A DNA stretch of 16,615 nt from an uncultured Pseudomonadota bacterium (GTDB lineage Bacteria > Myxococcota_A > UBA796 > GCA-2862545), in contig CALATR010001230.1 of the NCBI GenBank assembly GCA_937891875.1, forward strand, positions 1 through 16,615, in the 5' to 3' direction. A model generated the notes under the pieces. It ran no database searches, was not told the DNA's origin, and saw only the letters and a list, made by a program, of their open reading frames with translations. The translations under genes were made by a program, and so were the position numbers. Position 1 is the stretch's first letter; every line of letters starts with the position of its first letter. Shown one piece after another: positions 7,360 to 14,431 of the stretch.

Positions 7360-8034
7360 TCAGTCCGCGGCGCCCGCCTCCGGTCCGGCGTTCAGCTCCT
7401 TGAACTGGCAGAAGATCCGGTACGAGCGGAACTCCACGCCGATCTTGTCCCCGGTCGTGCGCACCGAGACCGGGGTCTGGCGGTGCTTGCTGCACACCGG
7501 CACGTCGATGTGGGTGCCGCCCAGGGTGGTGACCCCGGCGGCGCTCGCGAGGTTGGCCGCGTCGCTGACTGCGGTCAGGCCGACCGTGCCCGTGGCGGGC
7601 TCTCCGCACCGGGCGCAGCCGTCGGGCCAGGTGAGGGGCAGGGCGGCCTTGGCCTCGAAGATCGGGTCGTTGTGGACGTAGTCGATGTCCAGTGGCTGGA
7701 GCAGCTCGGTGCCGCCCCACCACTCGCCACACGCGCCGCAGCGCACGACCTTGAACGCGCGCATGCCGAAGGGGTGCTCGTCCGAGGTCAGCGTGGCGCC
7801 GCAGCCGGGGCAGTCCGCCTTCCAGGCGCCACCCTGGGTCGTCGTGCGCACCATGCCCAGCCCGAACATGAACACGAAGAACCCGGCGATCCCGTAGCCG
7901 CAGAACCCGAACTCCCAGGTCCAGCTGGCCGCAGCGATGCCGACACCGACGATGCCGAGGATGACGATGTAGATGAGGCCGCCCGTGGTGCGGCCCTGGT
8001 TGGCGACGACCTGGCTGGTCGGCACGGTCGACAT
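7360..8034 (-). CDS. Two-pass membrane protein with zinc-ribbon-like cysteine clusters, 224 aa
   Basis: Two hydrophobic segments at residues about 18-38 (LIYIVILGIVGVGIAAASW) and 44-62 (FCGYGIAGFFVFMFGLG) form a hairpin. After it comes a cytoplasmic-type part with two Cys clusters: C75-P-G-C78 with C99-G-A-C102, and C140-A-R-C143 with C181-S-K-H184. Both look like zinc-ribbon or zinc-knuckle sites. GGAG five bases before ATG 8034 supports this start. It is the first gene of a two-gene unit with the DUF2786 gene (45-base gap) and is divergent from the MYXO-CTERM protein. I do not recognise a named family; a structural or regulatory role at the inner membrane is inference. Confidence 0.8.
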   Translation of the reverse strand: MSTVPTSQVVANQGRTTGGLIYIVILGIVGVGIAAASWTWEFGFCGYGIAGFFVFMFGLGMVRTTTQGGAWKADCPGCGATLTSDEHPFGMRAFKVVRCGACGEWWGGTELLQPLDIDYVHNDPIFEAKAALPLTWPDGCARCGEPATGTVGLTAVSDAANLASAAGVTTLGGTHIDVPVCSKHRQTPVSVRTTGDKIGVEFRSYRIFCQFKELNAGPEAGAAD

Positions 8035-8117
8035 GGAGACTCCGGGAGGAAGCGGCGGTCGGGGCTGGCGGCGGGAGGTAGTCGACGAGGGGCACCACGC
8101 CGGTGTCGTGCTGGATT

Positions 8118-8131
8118 GTCACTGCGGTGAC
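8118..8131. promoter_or_regulatory. Inverted repeat GTCAC-N4-GTGAC in divergent intergenic region
   Basis: A perfect five-base inverted repeat with a four-base centre sits in the 174-base region between the divergent starts at 8034 (-) and 8209 (+). It could be an operator for either gene. A five-base arm is short, so chance is possible. I see no other clear signal in this gap. Confidence 0.25.
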
Positions 8132-8208
8132 GAGGGCGCGGGGCCGGCTCGATCTCTTCTTGAAGCTGAACCTCGATGCGGCACAACGGGCCCGCGAGGG
8201 GGTGACGG

Positions 8209-10257
8209 ATGCGAGCCTTTGTCCGAAGTGTGGTCCTGCTGCTGGCTGCGTCCTGCACGGTGCCGGGAGCGGCTCCCGACCTTGCCGATCTGTCCGCCTC
8301 GCACCTGAAGCTGCGTCCGCTGGAGCGGACGGCGCTGACGCTGCCTGGCGCGGCGGACGCCAGGTGCCGAGCGGACTTCGACGGGGACGGGAACGACGAC
8401 GTGCTCGTCGACGTGCGGCCCGACGGCGTCTCGCGCGCCCGCCTGCTCCTGGGCGGTGAGCCCCCGGTCGTCAGCCCGGCGGAGCTCCCGTTCACAGGCT
8501 ACGAGGTCGCGGCCTGCGGTGACTTCAACGACGATGGCTACGCTGACGTGTTGATCGCCGACGGTCTCGGCACCCTCGAGAGCGTGCCGCAGCTCTACCT
8601 CGGCTCCTCGGCCGGCTCCTGGGGCGCTCCGGCGTGGACCCTGCCCGCACAGCAGTCTGTCGTGGCGATTCCGTCCGATCACGACGGAGACGGCGTCACC
8701 GACCTGTGGATCAGCGACGGGAACGGGTCGGTCGACCTCTACCTGGGTGGATTCACCGCCGGGCTCGACCGCACGCCGACGCTGTCGATGACCGCCGGGG
8801 CGGGGCTGTCCACCCACTTCGTCGACCACCTGCTCCTGGCCGACCTCGACCACGACGGCGACGAGGAGCTGCTGGCCAAGGGGCGGTTCTGGGCGGACAC
8901 CGAGACGGGCACGACCACCGTGATCACGGCGGAGACGGGCCACGAGGGCTGGGTGTTCGAGATCCACGGCACGAACGCGGGCACGGGCGCGGCGTGGCTG
9001 GACCACTTCTACGCGAGCGCGTGCACCTACGCCTGGGACTACGACACCGACGGCAGCTACGTCTACCGGTGTTGGCTGGACTGGACGGAGACCGACGTCA
9101 GCGCGCCGCTGTTCCTGACGGCGGACGCGACCGTCTCCGGAGACGCGGTGACGGTCCTGCAGGCCGAGCACTGCTCGGGCACGCTGTCCTGCCCGACCGT
9201 GCGCGACATCGAGCTGTGCCACCAGGGCTTCTGCACCTCCCTCGCGGGGACCGTGCCCGGAACGCCGATCAGCCTGGACCTGGACGGCGATGGCACCAGC
9301 GAGCACCTCGTCGCCGACTACGAGCGTTCGGACTGGGTGTTCGAGACCTACGGCAGCACGCCTGGCACCAGGCTCGGCTTCACCATGTCCAACGTCAACA
9401 GCGGCGTCGTGGTGGACATCGACGGGGATGGTGACCAGGAGTGGGTCGGACCGGATGGGCGCGACACGGTCAGCATCGTGGGGATGGCGCCGCCGCCCGA
9501 CGCAGACGGGGACGGCTTCACCGCGGACGTGGACTGCGACGACAGCGACGCGAGCATCCATCCCGGGGCGCCGGACACCTGGTACGACGGCGTCGACAGC
9601 GACTGCGCCGGCAACTCCGACTTCGACCAGGACGGCGACGGCGAGGATGCGGCCTCGGGCGGCGGCCTGGACTGCGATGACACCGACGCGGCGATTTTCC
9701 CCGGTGCGAGCGAGATTCCGGGCGACGGGGTCGACCAGGACTGCGACGGTGGAGAGGTCTGCCTGGTGGACGGGGACGGGGACGGCTACCGGCCGGACGG
9801 ATCGACTGTGATCAGCGCCGATCCCGACTGCTCCGATGCCGGCGAGGCCCTCGCGACCGCACCCGACGGGGACTGCGACGACGCGGACGCGGCCATCCAC
9901 CCGCTGGCCGTCGAGGTGGTCGGGGACGAGCTCGACCAGGACTGCGACAGCACCGAGCTCTGCTTCGCCGACGGGGATGGCGACGGCTACCGCACCACGG
10001 TCGAGGTCAGCAGCATCGACCTGGACTGCACCGACGCCGGCGAGGCCGCTGCGAGCGTGGCCGCGGGCGACTGCGACGATGCCGACAGCGGCGTCAACCC
10101 CGGGGCGACCGAGATCCCGGGCGACGGCATCGACCAGGACTGCGACGGCTTCGACCCGTCTGCGGCCGCAGGGTGCAGCAGCGCCAGCAGCTCGCCGTGG
10201 ATGCTGGGCGCGTGGCTCGGGGTGCTGGTGCTGGCGGTGCGCCGCCGGCGGGGGTGA
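8209..10257 (+). CDS. Surface protein: FG-GAP repeats, four MopE-type repeats and MYXO-CTERM-like tail
   Basis: This is a 682-aa protein. ATG 8209 follows GAGGGGG (8196-8202). The N-terminus (to LLLAASC, Cys16) is a signal peptide, possibly type II with Ala at -3. FG-GAP-like Ca loops begin at Asp56, 105, 157, 212, 357 and 403; the gap between 212 and 357 holds a Cys-rich insert. Residues 431-649 carry four MopE-type units (DADGDGFT...CDD...DGxDQDCDG), the last two separated from the others by longer Cys-containing loops (DCSDAGEAL, DCTDAGEAA). The C-terminus is GCSSASSSPWMLGAWLGVLV then LAVRRRRG: Gly655-Cys656, a hydrophobic span and a basic end, the MYXO-CTERM pattern recognised by myxosortase-type proteases. 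This sorts the protein to the cell surface. The domain order is opposite to that of the 1891-3864 protein. Its 3' end is convergent with the TerB-like gene, 15 bases apart. Confidence 0.9.
   Translation: MRAFVRSVVLLLAASCTVPGAAPDLADLSASHLKLRPLERTALTLPGAADARCRADFDGDGNDDVLVDVRPDGVSRARLLLGGEPPVVSPAELPFTGYEVAACGDFNDDGYADVLIADGLGTLESVPQLYLGSSAGSWGAPAWTLPAQQSVVAIPSDHDGDGVTDLWISDGNGSVDLYLGGFTAGLDRTPTLSMTAGAGLSTHFVDHLLLADLDHDGDEELLAKGRFWADTETGTTTVITAETGHEGWVFEIHGTNAGTGAAWLDHFYASACTYAWDYDTDGSYVYRCWLDWTETDVSAPLFLTADATVSGDAVTVLQAEHCSGTLSCPTVRDIELCHQGFCTSLAGTVPGTPISLDLDGDGTSEHLVADYERSDWVFETYGSTPGTRLGFTMSNVNSGVVVDIDGDGDQEWVGPDGRDTVSIVGMAPPPDADGDGFTADVDCDDSDASIHPGAPDTWYDGVDSDCAGNSDFDQDGDGEDAASGGGLDCDDTDAAIFPGASEIPGDGVDQDCDGGEVCLVDGDGDGYRPDGSTVISADPDCSDAGEALATAPDGDCDDADAAIHPLAVEVVGDELDQDCDSTELCFADGDGDGYRTTVEVSSIDLDCTDAGEAAASVAAGDCDDADSGVNPGATEIPGDGIDQDCDGFDPSAAAGCSSASSSPWMLGAWLGVLVLAVRRRRG
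9499..10155 (+). repeat. Four MopE-type repeats within the coding sequence
   Basis: The units begin near 9499, 9622, 9769 and 9970, each with a DxDGDG-type loop, a CDD motif and a DGxDQDCDG-type end. Units 3 and 4 carry an extra insert with a conserved DC(S/T)DAGEA stretch before the CDD motif, which shows that these two arose by a more recent duplication of a longer unit. Confidence 0.75.
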
Positions 10258-10272
10258 GGGCCGGTCTGCCGA

Positions 10273-10875
10273 TCAGTCCGCAGGCACGCTCGGCATCTTC
10301 ATGCGCAGCGCGCGCAGCACGTCGGTCACGGCGTCGAGCTGCATGGCCGTGGCGCCGCCCTCCGACGCCAGCTCCACCACCGCCTCGGCGATCGCCATCT
10401 TGGTCGGTCGATCGATGCTGTTGCGCAGCCGCACCAGGGCCGCGATGCGCTCCTCGTTGATGTCCAGCCGGAGCTGCTCCCGGAGGAAGTCGACCGGCAG
10501 GGAGGTGCGGAAGTACCGGTTGAACTTGTCGACCACCCGCTGAAGCGCGGCGTCGTCCGGAGGACCGTCGGCCGAGATCACCGTGAGGGCTGCGTGGGAG
10601 AAGGCGAGCATGCCGAACTGCTCCCGCTGGCCAGCGGTCAGGTTGGCGCCGTCGGCCGAGGTGAAGACGCGGAAGGCGCCGATGAGTCCGAACACGGGAC
10701 CCGCGGCGACCATCAGCCCTCCGATGGCGAACAGGCCGATGGCGACCGTGACCGTCCCGCCTCCCGACGCCGCGGCGGACGCCCAGCCGATGAGCATGGC
10801 GACACCGATGGCGAGCGCTCCGACGACGGACGCGAGCATGCCGGTGCCGAAGGCACGAAGTGCTTCGAAGAACAT
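10273..10875 (-). CDS. Two-pass membrane protein with TerB-like helical domain, 200 aa
   Basis: ATG 10875 follows GGGGGA on the minus strand at a four-base distance and removes a basic, unlikely N-terminal extension. Two hydrophobic segments, residues about 10-34 and 42-68, form a hairpin. Residues about 86-192 are helical and follow the TerB/DjlA-N plan: a first helix AFSHAALTVISADG, a middle pair, and a second mirrored helix KMAIAEAVVELASEGG followed by a closing helix AVTDVLRALRM. TerB-like domains occur in tellurite resistance and in membrane-associated stress or conflict systems, where they sense metals or act as adaptors; here the usual acidic pair is only partly kept. It lies 62 bases after the P-loop ATPase gene on the same strand, so the two probably act together. 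The TerB assignment is from pattern only. Confidence 0.75.
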   Translation of the reverse strand: MFFEALRAFGTGMLASVVGALAIGVAMLIGWASAAASGGGTVTVAIGLFAIGGLMVAAGPVFGLIGAFRVFTSADGANLTAGQREQFGMLAFSHAALTVISADGPPDDAALQRVVDKFNRYFRTSLPVDFLREQLRLDINEERIAALVRLRNSIDRPTKMAIAEAVVELASEGGATAMQLDAVTDVLRALRMKMPSVPAD

Positions 10876-10937
10876 GATTCCCCCAGTTGGAGGCCGGGTA
10901 GTCCGGCGGGGTGGGGGACGCACGTGGGGTTTGCGGC

Positions 10938-13001
10938 TCACGCGCCCATGGCGTCGAGCAGCAGCTGGATGGCCTCGCGTTCCTCCGCAGCGATGCCGGC
11001 GAGGAGGCGCTCGCGGGTGAGGGGGTCGACCGAGGAGGCCTCGCGGAGGACGTGGAGGAAGCCGGACGTGGCTTCGGGGTGCTCTGCGATGGCGCGCATC
11101 ACCACGGCGAACTCGTCAGGCCGGGCCCGCTGGAGCAGCGGGCCGCCAAGGACCCAGACCGGCCAGTGGTGTGCGAGTGACGCGGTCGAGAGCCAGCCTT
11201 GTCCGACGCCCTCTGACATCGCCAGTGCCGTTCCGGCGGAGACCTGCATCGCCTCGAGCGGAGACAGGTCGGGGAGTCGGTCCAGTTCTCCCCGCTTGTC
11301 CGTCGGCACGCCGATGCGGCGGCGCTGGACCACGTTCGAGCGCTCGGTCTCCAGGCAGCCGACGACCAGGCTGGTCCACACGGCGTTCTCGGCCGGCTCG
11401 ATGGGCGAGGGGAGCACGGCGAGGGCATCCTCCGTTCGACCGGACACGATCGCGGCGGCGACTCCCGGCCCCACGTGCCGCAACTCGTGCAGGTCCACCG
11501 CACCGAAGGCGAGCATGTCGTCGACGGCGGCATCGAACTCCCGCAAGGCCAGCCACGCAAGGCCGCGCTCCTCGAGCTCGTCTCCGTCCGACGGCGGCCC
11601 TGCGGTCAGGCGCTCTCGCAGCAGGTCTTCCGCGCGCTGGCTCACGGCGGGTGGGCCGTCGAGTGCCGAGCAGAGGTGCGTCAGCGTCAACGGTGCTGTG
11701 TCGAGCGCCTCCACCAGTACGTCGTGCTCGGACAGGTTCGCGGCGCTGACGATGTACGAGAGCGTGGGCTCCGCCGCGAGGTGGGCCTCGGGCCTGGCCT
11801 CCCCCAGCGCCACCCAGAACTGCTCCGCCAGACGAACCGCGTCCTGCCGCGCCTCGTCTCCAGCCCCCGCGTACCACAGCCGGTAGAAGTCCTGGATGAA
11901 GCGGATCTTGTCCTGGCCTTCGCCCCCGCGCTCCCGCATCTCGATCCAGATGCGGAACAGGCGCTCGCGGACCTCCCAGTAGCGGCTACGACCGTCCTTC
12001 CGGCCGCCCTTGGCCACCAGGCGCTCGTCCTCGAGCTTGGCCAGCACCGCGGTGACCTGGTTGGTGCCCAGGCGCATGCGCCGGGCGAGGTCCGACGGCA
12101 GGATCGGGTCGTGGTGCAGGGCCATCTCGACCACGACGTCGCGCATCTGGTCGGAGAGATCGTCCAGGCGGGCCTGGTAGTAGGGCGTCACCTCGTCCAG
12201 CAGCTGGACCAGGGACTCCCAGACCCGCGGCGACACCCCCTCGCGGAGCACGGCGTAGAGCAGCAGGACCAGCCGCGGGTTGCCCCCGGACAGGTGGTAG
12301 AGCGCGGCAATGCGGGGGCGCACGAGGTCGAAGCGCTCCAGCAGGGCGGTGGCGCCGTCGTGCTCGGCCCGCCGACGTACCAGGTCGATGACCTCCTGCT
12401 GCTCCAGGTCACGCAGGGTGCGGGTCTGGAAGAAGGCATAGAACGGCTGCTTCTCGTCGGTGACCTCGGCGTGGTGGCGGGTGGCCGAGGTCACCAGCGT
12501 GCACAGGGGATGGTGCTGGAACAGGGCGCGCAGGCGCTTCTGATCGCGGGCGCTGCGGACCTTGCGCTTGAGCAGCACGCCCAGGTTCTCGAGGATCACC
12601 ACCAGCCGGCCGCCGCACGCCTGGTCGACCTCACGGATGGCGTCGGCACAGCGGTCGATGACCGTGTCCAGCGGGGCGTCGTGGTCCAGGTCCGGCAGCA
12701 CGTCCAGCGCGCGGGCGATCTGCTCCAGCAGGGTGGCCAGATCCCGGACCCGGTAGTGCTCCTCGGGCAGGCGCACGACCCGCCAGCCGTCGTCCTGGAG
12801 CCGGCGGCTGACCAGCTCCAGCAGGTGGCTCTTGCCCGAGCCGCGGGGGCCGACCACCAGCCACTGCCGGCGGGAAGGCGCCCCCACGTCCGAGCGCAGA
12901 TCGCCCAGGAGCTGGTCCAGCAGGGCGTGCCGCGCGACGAAGGTCTCCTCCAGGGTCTCGCGGCCGGCCATGCGGGGGTTGAAGAGCAGGGGCGAGGTCA
13001 T
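10938..13001 (-). CDS. P-loop ATPase (AAA/STAND-like) with winged helix and long helical C-terminus, 687 aa
   Basis: ATG 13001 has GGGAG seven bases upstream; the longer frame starting at 13106 is rejected. Walker A is GPRGSGKS (residues 51-58). The Walker B strand is RLVVILEN (132-139), with Glu138-Asn139 where Asp-Glu is usual. A sensor-1-like TSAT (171-174) and a GGNPR element (239-243) follow, as in ORC/Cdc6 and STAND-type ATPases. Residues about 284-352 form a winged helix (DLARRMRLGTNQVTAVLAKL, then DERLVAKGG). Residues about 360-687 are helical, repeat-like and not recognised. Such ATPases act as signalling switches or DNA-linked sensors, often in conflict systems, but no nuclease or other effector domain is visible here. 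It leads a two-gene unit with the TerB-like membrane protein and is divergent from the serine hydrolase. Confidence 0.85.
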   Translation of the reverse strand: MTSPLLFNPRMAGRETLEETFVARHALLDQLLGDLRSDVGAPSRRQWLVVGPRGSGKSHLLELVSRRLQDDGWRVVRLPEEHYRVRDLATLLEQIARALDVLPDLDHDAPLDTVIDRCADAIREVDQACGGRLVVILENLGVLLKRKVRSARDQKRLRALFQHHPLCTLVTSATRHHAEVTDEKQPFYAFFQTRTLRDLEQQEVIDLVRRRAEHDGATALLERFDLVRPRIAALYHLSGGNPRLVLLLYAVLREGVSPRVWESLVQLLDEVTPYYQARLDDLSDQMRDVVVEMALHHDPILPSDLARRMRLGTNQVTAVLAKLEDERLVAKGGRKDGRSRYWEVRERLFRIWIEMRERGGEGQDKIRFIQDFYRLWYAGAGDEARQDAVRLAEQFWVALGEARPEAHLAAEPTLSYIVSAANLSEHDVLVEALDTAPLTLTHLCSALDGPPAVSQRAEDLLRERLTAGPPSDGDELEERGLAWLALREFDAAVDDMLAFGAVDLHELRHVGPGVAAAIVSGRTEDALAVLPSPIEPAENAVWTSLVVGCLETERSNVVQRRRIGVPTDKRGELDRLPDLSPLEAMQVSAGTALAMSEGVGQGWLSTASLAHHWPVWVLGGPLLQRARPDEFAVVMRAIAEHPEATSGFLHVLREASSVDPLTRERLLAGIAAEEREAIQLLLDAMGA

Positions 13002-13113
13002 CGGCGTACTCCCGGCACATTGCGCGCCCACCACGCCTGGAGCAGCCCGTCGCGGAAGCGCAGGGTGCCGGGCCAGCCGTGCATCGCCGCCATCTCGCCT
13101 CCCCATCGCACCA

Positions 13114-13136
13114 CCCCCACCCCCACCCCCATCCCC
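13114..13136 (-). promoter_or_regulatory. G-quadruplex-forming tract in the ATPase/hydrolase divergent region
   Basis: The minus strand reads G4-AT-G5-T-G5-T-G5, four G runs with loops of one or two bases, which is a textbook parallel G-quadruplex motif. A further G4 lies at 13101-13104. The tract is about 110-135 bases upstream of the ATPase start and 39-61 bases upstream of the hydrolase start. A regulatory effect is inferred, not seen. Confidence 0.6.
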
Positions 13137-13164
13137 GCCATCTCCGAGCTACACCCCCGCTCAC

Positions 13165-13169
13165 AGGAG
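13165..13169 (+). promoter_or_regulatory. Ribosome binding site deciding the start of the serine hydrolase
   Basis: AGGAG five bases before ATG 13175 fixes the start. The upstream in-frame GTG at 13079 would translate the C-rich tract as a His-Pro run and has no ribosome binding site. Confidence 0.65.
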
Positions 13170-13174
13170 CACCC

Positions 13175-14392
13175 ATGGGCATGGATGAACTCGCGGCGGA
13201 TGGGCTGCAGGAGGTCGTCGACCGGGGCGGGCTTGCGGGTGCGGTCACGGCACTGTGGCGGGACGGGCGGGTGGTGCAGCGGGCGGCGGTCGGCTGGCGG
13301 GATCGGGAGGCGGGGGAGGCCATGAGGCCGGACGCCATCTTCCGCATCGCGTCCATGTCCAAGCCGGTGGCGTCGGTCGCGGCGCTGCAGCTGCTGGAAG
13401 AAGGCGCCTTCGAGCTCGATGATCCGGTGATGCGCTGGGCTCCCGAGCTGGGCTCCATGCGCGTCGCCCGCACGCTGGCGGATCCGCTCGACACCGTGCC
13501 TGCGCACCGGCCGATCACCATGGGGGACCTGCTGACCCACCGCTCCGGGCTGACCTACGGCGCGTTCCACCCGGGGCCGCTCGAGGCGATCTACCGGGAG
13601 GCCCTGGGCGCCGAGATCGACAGCGTGCGGGATCCCGACGCCTGGATCGCCGGGCTCGCGGGCGTGCCGCTGGTCGATCAGCCGGGGTCGACCCTGCACT
13701 ACGGCCACTCGACGGACCTGCTCGGCTTCCTCTTGGCCCGGATGGAGGACGCGCCCCTGCCCGACGTCCTGCGGGCGCGGGTCTTCGACCGCCTGGGCAT
13801 GAGCGACACCGGCTTCGTCGTCCCGGCCGAGCGCCACCCTCGCCGGGCCGTGCAGTACGGCTTCGATGCTGGGGGCGCGCTCACGCCGCTCCAGGTCGCC
13901 CCCGGTCAGGCCACCCTCGCCGAGCGCCCGACCGATCTGCCCTACGCCTCCGCGGGCCAGGGGCTGTGGTCCACCGTGGACGACTACCTCACCTTTGCGA
14001 GGATCTTCCTGGGAGATGCCTCGGTCGACGGGGTGCGTCTGCTCCGCCCCCAGACCCTCGCGCGCCTGCGCACCAACGTGCTCACCCCCGCCCAGCGCCT
14101 GTCCGCCGAGGTCGGCGGCATGCCGCTGTTCGCCGAGGGGCACGGCTTCGGCCTGGGCCTGGCGGTGGTCCTGGAGCCCGACCTCGCCGCCCCGACGATC
14201 TGCCGCGGCGCGCCCGGCACGGTCGGCTGGCCCGGGGCGTACGGCGGGTGGTGGCAGGCCGACCCGGTCGCAGGCACGGCGATGGTGTTCCTCACCCACA
14301 GCATGATCGAGCGCGACCAGCTCGCAGACGGGATCGGCATGGAGGTCTACGGCGCCATCGAGCTGGTGCACGAGCTGTTCACGGAGGGCTGA
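13175..14392 (+). CDS. Beta-lactamase-family serine hydrolase (class C/EstB-like), 405 aa
   Basis: The protein has the SxxK motif Ser60-M-S-Lys63 in FRIASMSKPV, after the usual strand pair at residues 22-42 (AVTALWRDGRVV). Other family landmarks are ITMGDLLTHRSGLTYG, the second active-site Tyr in LHYGHSTDLLG (Tyr176, with Gly-His where Ser-Asn is usual in class C enzymes), ASAGQGLWSTVDDYLTFARI, GHGFGLGLAVV, and a third motif GTVGWPGAYGGWWQADP around residues 348-364, typical of the esterase/transpeptidase-like branch rather than of true beta-lactamases with KTG. It probably hydrolyses an ester or amide, and the substrate is unknown. No signal peptide is seen from this start, so it is likely cytoplasmic. 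It is divergent from the ATPase gene and convergent with the large right-edge gene, 39 bases apart. A role in antibiotic resistance is not supported. Confidence 0.9.
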   Translation: MGMDELAADGLQEVVDRGGLAGAVTALWRDGRVVQRAAVGWRDREAGEAMRPDAIFRIASMSKPVASVAALQLLEEGAFELDDPVMRWAPELGSMRVARTLADPLDTVPAHRPITMGDLLTHRSGLTYGAFHPGPLEAIYREALGAEIDSVRDPDAWIAGLAGVPLVDQPGSTLHYGHSTDLLGFLLARMEDAPLPDVLRARVFDRLGMSDTGFVVPAERHPRRAVQYGFDAGGALTPLQVAPGQATLAERPTDLPYASAGQGLWSTVDDYLTFARIFLGDASVDGVRLLRPQTLARLRTNVLTPAQRLSAEVGGMPLFAEGHGFGLGLAVVLEPDLAAPTICRGAPGTVGWPGAYGGWWQADPVAGTAMVFLTHSMIERDQLADGIGMEVYGAIELVHELFTEG

Positions 14393-14431
14393 GAACCCGG
14401 GGTGCGCCGTTCCGACGGGCTCGATGGCCCC

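Noticed and set aside
8119..9900. Long minus-strand open frame (593 codons) opposite the FG-GAP/MopE gene
   Set aside because: Same shadow effect; low-complexity VAVPVPV-type product, and the plus strand has clear domains and a sorting tail.
13002..13106. N-terminal extension of the ATPase from 13106
   Set aside because: The extra residues are Arg/Ala-rich without homology signal, and ATG 13001 has a good ribosome binding site.
13079..13174. N-terminal extension of the serine hydrolase with a His-Pro run
   Set aside because: It is only the C-rich tract read as codons; ATG 13175 has AGGAG at the right distance.
11475..13325. Plus-strand open frame of 616 codons opposite the ATPase
   Set aside because: It is antisense to Walker A/B and winged-helix sequence, has a Gln/Val/Leu-rich product and runs through the promoter region.
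13175..14392. Antibiotic-resistance beta-lactamase
   Set aside because: The SxxK motif is present, but the second and third motifs (YGH and GWPG) fit the esterase-like branch, and no signal peptide is present.
14417..14430. GGGC-TCGATG-GCCC hairpin between convergent genes as terminator
   Set aside because: It has only four base pairs and no U tract, which is too weak to call in GC-rich DNA.
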